A stretch of DNA of 64,000 nucleotides from Lineus longissimus (taxonomy: Eukaryota; Nemertea; Pilidiophora; Heteronemertea; Lineidae). The notes under the pieces were generated by a model. The model did not search any database. It saw nothing but the letters and a program-made list of their open reading frames with translations, and was not told the DNA's origin. The position numbers and the translations under genes were made by a program. Location: the NCBI RefSeq assembly GCF_910592395.1, contig NC_088308.1, forward strand, positions 21,529,501-21,593,500. Direction: 5' to 3'. Shown here one piece after another: positions 27,532 through 37,739 of the stretch. Every line of letters begins with the position of its first letter. Position 1 is the first letter of the stretch.

Positions 27532-29407
27532 CTATTTCCCAACCTCCGACAGATACGTTCGATAAATTGGGTGCATCGTAGCAGCTGACATGCGAGATTT
27601 CTCAATATTCGAATCATTCTTCTTTATCCAACACAACATTGCTCTACACACTTCCAAAGTATCCTTGCGATATCTCTCACCACCCCCAACACAGTACAAA
27701 TAGAAATTAACCGCGTAATTAAAACACCAAAACTGAAAAACGAAAGCGACTTGTACGTTATATCGTATGAACCAATAATCGTCCATCATGTCGTACTGCT
27801 TTTGCAGCCATGGGTCAGAGGAATATACAAAGTAGTATAGCCTGTACGGTAGTGAGGTCACCACGTACGCCACACTGACAAAGACAAGCATACGGGAAAG
27901 GTAACGCGTATCAGTCTGTTTCTTCTGACTGATTTTGCCTCTCTCCTCAGACGCTCGCTTTATGGTAGTGATGATTATTATGTTACTTGTGAGTATGGTG
28001 AAGAAGGGGACCACAGTCCCTATGATGAGTTGGAACAATGTTGAGATGATCTCGATCAACGGATATTCTGGCACGGACACGATTAATGATTCTGCACCTA
28101 AACAGAAAAAAACGGTCAGTGAGGGCTGCAAGGTAACGTTGTCTCTACCGCTTCTTTTGATGACTAGTGTTGTCCTGTAGATGTAGAAAATATTCCCCTG
28201 GAAAAGGTATCCAGCGCTATGATAATGGTTCCACAGAAACCATGATCATCAATAACCTAGAGATTTTGATCGCGAAGTATTAGACTATTCTATTATTTTA
28301 GGATATATGTCAAACGATTGTTCAGGAATCTATGGATGGAGGCACCATTGCCTTAGAATCTTTCTCATATCCCTGTGACATCAGTCATTACATACATTCT
28401 TAGATAAAAGGGACGTTAAAGATATCTTGAGAGAAAAAAATCTTACCTACGCTGTTCTTTATGTGTCTATAAAATTCCAGCATGTGAAGATTAAGAACTG
28501 TAATAACTGCAGCGGATATGATGACAGTCTTTCTTGCTCTACATGCTGTGCATATTATGTGGACCGACATTGGGAATTGAACGGCAATTAGGCGGTCGAG
28601 GGACATTTCAGCCAGAAACAGGCCAGACAACATACCGCATGTGTAAGTTATGTACCATTCTAACCTATAGGAATAGAGGACGATTATGATACAAGATACA
28701 TGATAGTAATACCAGACTATGAATGCATGGATGCATGGATGCATGGATGCTGGTTTGTGTGAAGTAAAAAATCCTCCGAAAAGTCAGGTAAGTAAATTTA
28801 TTCCAGACACGAAAAGGAGATCATGCCGTTCCCGATAATTTCACATAATTTGGGATATAAGATATGGAAGTCGTATCGACAATTAAAAGAAGTACGTCTT
28901 GTGGGTTGTGAAAGGGTGTTTAATCATTATTTTGTTACTGTTCGCCGAATTGATGTTGCAGCTAGCAAGCTCAATTCGACACAGTCGTGAAGGCAATTGA
29001 AAATCTAATATTCGACGTTTCGATCACGATTTCGTTTGAATATATATGTAAGCTTATATCTAATAATGATAGAATCTAGAGATGCCAACTTACTTATAAA
29101 TCCATTCGCGTCCGTGGATGACACTCGACCCAAGCCCCCACTTGGCCAGCACGAAGAAACAGGGCTGCATTAGGAGGAGTAGTGTGTCCGCCACCGCCAT
29201 CGCGGTCATGTAGATACAAGGAGAGAGGCTCCGGTTGCGTCTCCTATTCGCCACCAGGATAGAAATCACATTTCCAGGGACACCTATCGTCAGTGGAAAC
29301 ATCCAAACGTACTTTACTAAGATGTTATAGAAGATCCAGAGCTCTTCGTGATGGCCTACACCTCCCGCAGAAGTCGTCCAAACAAATATGGTGTCCGTCG
29401 ACGCCAT
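27532..29407 (-). CDS. Class A GPCR, three exons, FMRFamide-receptor-like
   Basis: Exons 29407-29094, 28664-28451 and 28197-27532 join in one frame (phases 2 and 0) to give 397 residues. Exon 1 covers the N-tail, TM1 (GVPGN, N46) and TM2 (AVADT, D74). Exon 2 starts LEWYITYTC and holds the TM3 cysteine, a DRL motif (128-130) in place of DRY, and TM4. Exon 3 holds loop 2 (FFCLG cysteine), TM5, a basic third loop, TM6 (VVTSLPYR) and TM7 with FNYAVNFYLYC in place of NPxxY. A 60-residue cytosolic tail contains several Ser and Thr. The motif set matches invertebrate peptide-gated class A receptors; the ligand is unknown. It shares the DRY and NPxxY departures with the receptor at 23451-24455, so the two are probably distant paralogues. 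The exon 2 donor is GTAGGT, chosen for phase; the stronger GTAAGA 4 bases downstream would break the frame. Confidence 0.88.
28723..28750. repeat. 8-bp microsatellite (ATGCATGG)n
   Basis: About three and a half copies of ATGCATGG lie in intron 1 of the three-exon GPCR, about 60 bp upstream of the exon 2 acceptor. Confidence 0.85.
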
Positions 29408-30849
29408 TTTTGCCAGCCGCTTTCGTGCCAGTGAGAGACTGGCTGCATTCGTGCCTTTCTGACCTTAATCAACAGAACAACCGAGGTAGAAATTTCTATA
29501 GGAAAGCTGAAAATCTGTGTGTGTGTAATTTGAAAATTTAAGAAAGTGACCGCATGCATGGTTTCAAATCTGCACCAATGAACCTCTAGTTACTTATGAT
29601 ATAAGCTGAAACAATCGAATTAGATGATACTATTTTAAGATGTAACTTGTAGAGTGTACCGATCAATGTTATTGGTTCTATTTAAAACAAAAGTATAATA
29701 TGAATAGCGTTTTCAACAAGCAAACTTTTTCTATGCATCTTTCAATGAAAACAAGGTAGCTAAAGGACTTTGTCTGATGAACAAAATGCGAGAGCCTCCA
29801 AGCGGCTTTGTGTGACGGGTTGGTGATTCCATCACCCCGGCGGTATGATCTACCGTATGCCCAGCAGTCTCCATACAGTGCCAACAACAGTTTACATAAG
29901 ATATACATTTTATTTCAAACTATCTCATCGAATAACATAACAAGATACTTATGAAATCTATCGTCAAGATATGTATGCCGGATGCACATTGGATGAGATG
30001 GACATGTACACACATCATATTTACATGTACGTGTAGTTCAGTTACATATCTATATCTTAATTTTTTCTTCTTCAAATAATGATAACGTTTCGAGTCCACT
30101 GCTGAATATGTATACAATTTTTGATTTCTTCATGAGTGGATACATGTCTTTAATTTAAAGGTCATGATGTACGTGTATAAATGATTACAAGGAGAACCAC
30201 ATACGAAACAAAATTAAAAGTAATCATGTCTGTAGATCTACAAAAAAATTGAACTGGTCTGTGCAAAGACATTTTGATTTTCTAGGTGGCTCCCATGGTA
30301 TACACGAACAGAACAGCTTGCTGTCGCATTTCATTACGGGAACGAACTCGAATTCACTGGAATATGAATATGAATCTTTTCTAAAATTGATTATCTTGCT
30401 CATTAAGCCAGCAAGAAAAGAAGTTACGTCGTATTTATTCTTGATGCTCACAGTATCATGAGTACTCATTGCCTCACCTGTCGTCACTCAAAGCAGTAAC
30501 TAGATGCCCAGTCTCGCGGTTAGAACTCGGGGCAGTTTAACGCAATCTCCATTCGCCAAGACACTGTGGCGCCAAGTCACAGAGTGCACAGAGTGCACAG
30601 AGGCAAGTACATAGAGGCGCTTGGATATTGAAAGTAATAGGAATAGCTATGTGAAGCGCATATCGGTGCATAAAAACTCACAGGTATGTTGTTTTTTTAA
30701 GAAATCAGGTGGTTATGATTCCATAATTTCCAAGGAAACGGCATTTTTATTACGTTCTTTGAATAATCTAATTGATAAATCCTTACGCCATTGTGATCAA
30801 GTTCAACGTAACCAGACTTGACAATGATGCTGGTCAGCAGACTGCTTTT

Positions 30850-30900
30850 TAATGTACATGTGCATGTACGCGTATACGTACATGTATATGTACATGTATA
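30850..30900. repeat. TACATG/ATGTAC palindrome-rich simple sequence
   Basis: A run built almost entirely from alternating TACATG, TGCATG and TATACG units. The same TACATGTAC words recur through the window (for example 316-332, 2071-2080, 34241-34255, 59695-59720). Such enrichment is reported for several marine invertebrate genomes; here it is probably simple-sequence drift. Confidence 0.7.
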
Positions 30901-30998
30901 AGGGTGAGTACTACTTTTATCTCTTTATGGTAGACTACTAATATATGAGTATATCTTTACAGTTACGGCTTTCAGTTAAGGTAGCTTTTTTCATATAG

Positions 30999-31145
30999 GT
31001 GCCCGCTACACGGGCACTTGTTCATTTATGGAGGGGGTCTTACTTGCCCTGACAGGGACACCATATACAACGGACTACGGCTTACTGTCACATGCGACGG
31101 ACGCAGACACCCTTTTTTTAGCCCGAATAGCCAGAGATTGAACTC
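30999..31145 (-). repeat. Possible tRNA-related SINE fragment
   Basis: On the minus strand GAGTTCAATCTC (31145-31134) resembles a pol III B box and follows GGTCCC as in a tRNA T-arm. A GTGCCCG/CGGGCAC hairpin (30999-31017) lies further along. No clear A box or full cloverleaf was found, so this is at most a decayed tRNA-derived repeat, and chance is possible. Confidence 0.25.
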
Positions 31146-31539
31146 GGGACCTGGCGCTTGTTGGGCGGCCATACATTGTAAACTGCTCTTGGTCGCGAAA
31201 TTTTACCTATACGCAGAAATTACCTTTTAAACTCCGAAGAAATGACGCAATGGTGCCTACATTTATATATTAACGGCAGTCATTAAGTGTCGTGTGCTGC
31301 AAATAACAAAGCTAACAGACTTTTTTCTTCATGCTTTGCAAAAATTACCACATTGGCCACAGTTTAGGTCAGCAAACTCGACAACGAAGGTTGACAACAT
31401 GCCCCTCTTGCAGACATGAACCAAATTTTAACAAACTTTGCACAGAGAACGAATTCAAATCACAGACAATTTTGACAACTGTAGAAAATGAGCGATAACA
31501 GCACTTGAAGCTTTGATGCAGGGCTTTTTTAAACTCAAA

Positions 31540-34500
31540 CTAATATCTCGGATAAAAAGGTTGGTCTGACGGTTGATACTGTTGCCTTGATTCCCTAAAG
31601 TCATCTCGTCGGTCGTTTCGTTGGACCTCGCGATAATCGTATCGCGTGTCATTCTGGCGCCGCCTGCTGTCGTCATAATCAGGTCCGTTCATTGCCCAGG
31701 ACCGCTGCACTGGTGTATGCGTTGGCGAGAGCTCTCGTCTTTCCGGACTCCATTCTCGGCGCTCTGGCATTGGGTCCCGGCGCCCGGGAATTGGGTCCCG
31801 GCGCTCGGGCATTGGGTCCCGGCGCTCTGGCATTGGGTTTCGGCGCTCTGGCATTGGCGATGGTCGATACTGGATGTCCTGTTGACGATGAAAATCCTCC
31901 TTACCACCATAAGCATAGTTGTCATGGGAGTGATAGGTTATCGGCGGAGGCTGAGGTTTGTGCGGCTTTGGTTCCTTGGCCGTCCACCTCAAAATGAAAA
32001 TGATTCCCAGTATGATTGTGATGAGGCTGATACCAACAGATATCCATTGCAGCATGAATGAGTAGGAGAAGTATTCCTTCGTGTTGCTTTTGAGAAACTG
32101 GAATGAAAGAGAAGGATTTCCACCATAACAAATTATTGGAGAAGCGCATGAGAAACAGCACCTGTTTACCGCTACGTTTCCTCGGTCATATGGAACACAA
32201 GTGTACTTGTAATCAAATTGGAAAGACAGCGTGCATCCTTTTCCTGGCCAGAACAATGCAATCTCGTATCATGGAATCCGAATGCAATATTTTGATTAAG
32301 GAAATATTTAACTGACATTTGCAACAGCAAATGGACGGCTACGTGTATCTATGGAGGAGGCGAAGACATTGACCTTGCACCAGGTGAGCTTTTTGTTGTC
32401 ATTTCTGCCAGTTGGGGCTATTAAGTACAACAAGGTTTTTTGTTTCTTAAAGTACTAAGTACGTCTCTTCGTACTGCATGAGCCATGTATTCGAATGACA
32501 ATATCTGCTATTATTCCACTGTGATTTACTAAATACACATAGCCCGTGATGCTATGAAAATTTTTATTTTACTCATTCCAAACTTCACCAGCCATTTTGT
32601 GACATACCTCATTCCAAAAGTAATAAAGTGTATTAGCCGCCTCTGGGACATCATTAGACTTCTCGAACATGAGGTAGTAATGGAAGAGGACCATGCCTAT
32701 TATACCTGCAACCTCTGAAACGCAAGCAGATAGGTCATCAAATCGTTGTCAGTAAAGAGCGACACAGCAGAATTGGTTTAGCGACGTTTTCAATGAAATA
32801 TCAAATATCTAAATACAAGTATCACGAATTCTCGCAGGAAGGCGCGTTGTGTTCATCAGGGTCTGACCAATTGTGAGTCGGAAATTGTATCATGCGATTG
32901 CCTCCCATTGGCCGACCTTGCGCTGCCGCTCAAAAAAGCTCGATTTTGACCACGGAATCAAGAAATATCAAAGACTGTATCAAAATATGTGATTCAAACG
33001 CTTTTTAAAGAGTATTATTGTAGTATCATTCCTTCTGCTTCATCTTCTGAATGTTTTCTTGGAAATAACATCACAATTGAATAATCAGGAGATCGGCACG
33101 ACCTCTTACTTACCACCAGGCACTAGGATTATCACAGAAAGCTTCAGATTGAGGATGCCGAATAAGAGGGCGAAGCCAGCCAACCATGTACACAGTCCCA
33201 AGACGATTAAGTAGACAAGATGGAGCGACACACTGGCCTTCATCATCGCTGAAATTATGGATTAGAAAATGCATTGATTCCATATTTTGAAGCCGTTAGT
33301 CACCACTCCTCTAGTGAGCCGTCAGGAATGTGTACACTATGCGATCTTATTGAGATATAGTCCAGACGATGCTAGTCGTACGTTAACTTAGAGTGAATAA
33401 AACATATATCAGGAGAAGATGCAATTGTTGAGGTTTCAAAGAAGCCCCGGTTATTCGTCCAAAACACAGGACCTAGCTTGAGGATGATTCTACCGTATAC
33501 AAGTATTCCTTCTTTGAAAAGCACATGACAACTCAAAGCTATAGGCTGGTGGTTGGTGGACTCCCAGGACAGTCCATTGCATCATCCTTATTGTATCTCC
33601 TTACATTTAAGTACCGGGCGACAGGACGAGACCGGTCCAGTGCGTCCGGAGTGTAGTGGCTTGATCTGGAGGTCTAGTAAGTAATGATTAGAATGGAATC
33701 ATTCTGTTAATCTTGAACAGCATTTCGGACTTGGCCACTTCATCTGCTTCTTACTGACCTGACAAATCCCAGAATCCCGCCGACACGATGAGTCCACATG
33801 TATTATTGTGGTTATATTGGACTGGAAAACGGGCATCATTCCCTCTATCTTTTACAACTGCAACAAAAAATTGAATAATGCATCAGTGCAGGCGAAAACG
33901 AGAGAGACACCCTGAAGCATCTGTGATGTTGCACGATTTTGGCCAGAACGTGAAATATTAAAGCAATTAGGACTCCTTCAAACCCATGTGAACACCCATT
34001 TAACACCTCGGAGGCTGATCTCTGGAAAACAAAGAACTGGCTCCCATTCTTGAAATTGACATTCATTGGAAAAGTTTTTAATTGCTTTAGGATTTCAATT
34101 TCTAGACAAATTGGTGGTGCGTATGGTCAACCCGGACACATGTATCTTTAATAACATGGCGATTTAATTTCTCATTGAGGTTCAAATATTGTTTAGACTA
34201 AAGAATTGTGATGACGACATAGTCTCATGATTCAGGTCTTCCGATGTACATGTATATACTGGCGTCACCAATAGTTCTACTCGAATTAACTTCGATCAAC
34301 TACGCCCAGTATTGCACAGAAATAGATCTGTACAGAAATTCGGTCATTTTGTACAGAAATCCGGTCATTTTGCCTATATCCATTCTTCGCGAATCTTTTC
34401 ACCCGCAGTATAGTGATGTATATGATATGAAGGCCTACCTCTGAAAAGAATGCATTCAGACAAGGGTGTGACGTTTGATCAGTAATGACATATACCTGTA

Positions 34501-36223
34501 TACTAGCGATGACAGAGAATAATAAAATCAACACAATATTTCTTCTCGTTGTTTACTGAAGTATGACATATCTGACAATTATGGGAGAGTCCTATTACAT
34601 GACAATGGTAATACAGTTTATTTGATACATACTACATGTATCATGACTTTGGTATGTGCATGTTAGCAATATTAGTACCGTGACCGAAACAGACTTCAAG
34701 GAACCATGTGATGTGTTGATTGAGATTCGACGAGGTCATTTTATACAGGGTGACCAAGATCTGAACCTGAAACCTCATAATTATGAAAGATATAAACATT
34801 TTATGGGTTACGTGTTGGGCTAAATGTCTCTGGACAGTGTATTCTACCAAAACATGCCAACCAAAGTCATATGGTGTTCATTATTTTATGATTGATGTAT
34901 ATTATAATGTTTAAAAACAGCGGTTGCGCTCCAAACAAACATTATCTGATCAACCCCGTTCTTGAGAATTTACCCAGCCGAATGTAACCATAGCTGGCAG
35001 AACAACACGGGCGTTTGAAATACGGAATGCATGTACTTGTAGATACGTAGATAGGTAATTTTCAACGACGTTTAAATCTCTAAATTTGTAATGATATTTC
35101 TATTAATAAATAAATTGCTTTCATTGATTTGATGTCGAAATTCATAACTATTTGCCATGCTCTGCTGAAGGCTGAAGAAAATCGCAATAAAATCACCTAC
35201 TTCCTGGTTGGATGGATTTACATTTCAAATGTATTTACAATCAAGCGATTGGTCAAGTATCTATGACGCGACATACATGTACACGTACGTTGAGGATTTA
35301 TAAGATAGAACACAGTAACATAAAACAGCTTCAGTGGTAATCGTTCCTGGCGAATAAGCTGGCATTTATCAGCCGGCATATCGTTAAAAGCGACTTTTGT
35401 CGTAATGAGCAACTCTCACCGTTCGTCAATTCAGACAATTTCTCTGAGAAATGTCAATGTTGCTAAGAAAATACTGACGTGTATGCTTGTTGTTTATCAA
35501 AATTCTCAACCACACCCACTTTATAGACTTGCAGGAGGACCAAATTGAACCATTATTGTACCGAACAGACCATCTTAGAAATACTATTTCCCTACCTATC
35601 ATACCATAGTCCAGTAGGCCTTTGACATTATATACGTCGCATTATTTGTATGCTTGGGGCACTCTTGTTCAACCTCGTGTGAATCTTAATAGCTCTTGTA
35701 CTCCATTGGGCGGACTCCACAAGTATCGTAAATGGGTCGTACATTAGAATATGCATGATGTTTTTGCTCTCAAATCCCTGTGTAATAATACCTCTCGAAA
35801 TTGCATTGTTGTTGCCCTTGAAACATTTTTTTACCTCAATACAATACGCATTAGTAATGCAGATGTCACATGTACCTCCCAAGAATTGGAGCTCTCCTTC
35901 CATTACCTGCGAATTGGTCGTGACAAGAACCAAAAATATCAAGAACTTAAGCAACCATTATAAACATATACAATGTACTTACGTTTAACATTAGGATCCT
36001 TAAGCACTATCCAAAAGAGTCCTCTACTCCGTGTGTGGTAGAGCATAGAAGAGTCCACGTTAGAATTATAAACAGCAGTTTTATTCACTTTCACTTCATA
36101 AGTCACCCAACTATCAGTAAAAAGTGCAACAAGTCCCGCAGCGAGTGCTAAACATAAGAAGAACATGAATATCAGAATAAGTGCTATATTGTTTTTATGT
36201 TGGGTACACCGTTTGCCAGCCAT
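31540..36223 (-). CDS. Claudin-like four-TM protein A (tandem paralogue), five exons
   Basis: Exons 36223-35983, 33821-33759, 33248-33114, 32714-32608 and 32097-31540 join in frame with phases 1, 1, 1, 0 to give 367 residues. Exon 1 holds TM1 and the first-loop motif LYHTRSRGLFW, which corresponds to the GLW signature of the PMP22/claudin/CACNG superfamily. Exon 2 adds a short loop with NNTCG. Exon 3 holds TM2 and the start of TM3, exon 4 finishes TM3 and starts loop 2 (EVAGIIGMVLFHYYLMF), and exon 5 has TM4 (GISLITIILGIIFIL) and a long cytosolic tail. The tail carries about six MPERRDP-type heptads, is rich in Arg, Asp and Pro, and ends QPFYPRY. A role in membrane contacts or channel modulation is inferred from the family only. 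Gene B directly upstream shares every one of these intron positions. Confidence 0.82.
31743..31870 (-). repeat. 21-bp coding tandem repeat encoding MPERRDP heptads
   Basis: Within the last exon of claudin-like gene A, a 21-base unit repeats about six times and encodes MPERRDP, with variants MPERRNP, IPGRRDP and SPERREL. Units stay in frame and the outermost are the most diverged. The resulting tail alternates acidic and paired basic residues. Confidence 0.85.
34077..34135 (+). repeat. Solo end of a GGTTGACCATA-type MITE
   Basis: This segment, ending TGGTGGTGCGTATGGTCAAC, closely matches the inverted left end of the element at 41450-41635 and also shares TTGCTTTAGGATTTCAA with its right end. 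It lies in intron 1 of claudin-like gene A. It looks like one end of a dispersed element whose other end I cannot place. Confidence 0.5.
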
Positions 36224-37079
36224 CTTGAAAGCCCGGCCACCGATTAAGGACTGTATGTCAGAGCTGTGGTTTTCTTCCGCGCCTGTGTGTTTCTTTCATC
36301 GTCTCGCCTGCTAATGGATCTCAATGGCCTGCCGCATATCACGGGTGCCGCCCCACAGAGTTAGTTCCGTCACGTGCCCCGCGACCATGCACTGGTATGA
36401 AAAATCGAATTCCTACGCTCTTACGTACTTGAAGTCTTCGTATATTTTAGCAATTAATTCATAGGTGCTAGGAGACAGGTCACGAAGAGGATTCATATTC
36501 CTTAACAATAAACCGGTTTACATTCTCTTAGTTCTCCTTAAGTTGGTTCAAAAACTGTATATAGCATTGTGCATTTATGCATAGTTGTCGCAGGTTTTCT
36601 TATTCTGACATCAATCTCATACTTATATTCATTGGTAGGCCTATTGTTGTCAGACTAGGCCACTCTGATTTGCATTGAAAGTCGTAGGGGATAGTTCCTT
36701 AGCCTCTTTAATGATATATGAAAAATATGTAAGATACTTGGGGGTGAGCGGCATAGTCTGTTATGCTGTTGATTAAATGGGTAATACATAAATCTTCTGT
36801 TGATAATCGCGAGAATGCGAAGTCCAGACTTTACCATTTTAGGCTAGGGCACGGATAGCCATTTATGTTTCATTTCTTGAATCGCGGTACACCTAAGCAC
36901 GAACCTTGATTCACTGATAAAGTACAGCATAATCTTTGACACATTTATTTGTCATTGCTTTAAAGGGACTCTAGGTAGCAGCTACGTAGGCACGATAAAG
37001 TTACAGAAAGTTGCCAATAGGAGTCTCTACCAATTCACAGTACATCGAATCTATTCACGCTTGTACAAAGAATGTATAT

Positions 37080-37125
37080 AGTGCTGAATCAAACATGACC
37101 CAGTGCCCTTACCGTGCACACTATA
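37080..37125 (+). repeat. Short dispersed repeat, copy 1
   Basis: The segment beginning TGCTGAATCAAACATGACCC recurs with a few substitutions at about 58960-59010, in the same orientation and followed in both by a TAGTCACC word. This suggests a low-copy interspersed repeat of about 55 bp visible homology. Confidence 0.5.
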
Positions 37126-37383
37126 CTAGTCACCCGCCCTGCTGTTATGATGTTAATCAAGTCTTATTTATGTCTTACTCCTTGCAATGTTCGCAGTTAT
37201 GCATTCTCTCAACATTATTCAGACATTAATCTATATCTTTTTTATTTAAGTCATAAAAAGGACAACACTGCTGTTAGGATACGCGCGTTTATTAGATTTT
37301 GGAACATACATGTAACTTACAATGTTAAACAAGACAACGTAAATATACACACAGTGAGATAAAAGTTAAAAGTCATTCTACGT

Positions 37384-37468
37384 CGGATCGGAATTTATCA
37401 GCGTCCCTGAAGAAGTGATATCACTTCTTCAGTGGTCACTTCTTCAGTGACGCTGATAAATTCCGATC
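37384..37468. repeat. Nested inverted repeat of about 85 bp
   Basis: Left arm GGATCGGAATTTATCAGCGT and its complement at the right end enclose a CTGAAGAAGTGA motif that appears three times in alternating orientation. The arms differ by one or two bases. It could form a long hairpin or cruciform and lies in the spacer downstream of claudin-like gene B, about 270 bp past its stop. It may be a tiny foldback element. Confidence 0.75.
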
Positions 37469-37500
37469 CCTTCAACTACGTTTTGTAGCAATGCAGGAGT

Positions 37501-37506
37501 TTATTT
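37501..37506 (-). terminator. Candidate polyadenylation signal of claudin-like gene B
   Basis: AATAAA on the minus strand about 235 bp downstream of the gene B stop codon. Placement is plausible but untested. Confidence 0.4.
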
Positions 37507-37739
37507 TGGCATACCATGAGCAAAGATTGCTCTGGTTCTTGATGAAGGACTTACTTGTCGTTCCTTTAGTGAGTTAACAGCCTTGAAATTACTACACGAA
37601 CTTAAGCATAGGTAGGGCGACAACCGGGAGAGTGAACGAAAATTGCAAATCCTGTATCAAAAAAGCCATTTAAAGGTCAAGGTGGCGGCATCCTGTCTTC
37701 ACCATTCTGATGGAAGGGCAAGACAATCATGAGCAGTCG

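Larger units (their letters stand above)
29408..31539. other. Intergenic region between GPCR 2 and claudin-like gene A
   Basis: Contains a (CACAGAGTG)n short tandem at about 30576-30603, a TACATGTA-rich stretch at 30850-30900 and the SINE-like fragment at 30999-31145. No supported coding exon was seen. Confidence 0.45.
36224..37739. other. Spacer between claudin-like genes A and B
   Basis: Contains the 5' flank of gene A, the 3' flank of gene B with a minus-strand AATAAA at 37506-37501, the nested inverted repeat at 37384-37468, and a short dispersed repeat at 37080-37125. No coding exon was seen. Confidence 0.5.

Noticed and set aside
31621-32061. 146-codon plus-strand ORF
   Set aside because: It is antisense to the repeat-bearing last exon of claudin-like gene A; its LGPGAR-type repeats are the complement of the MPERRDP units.
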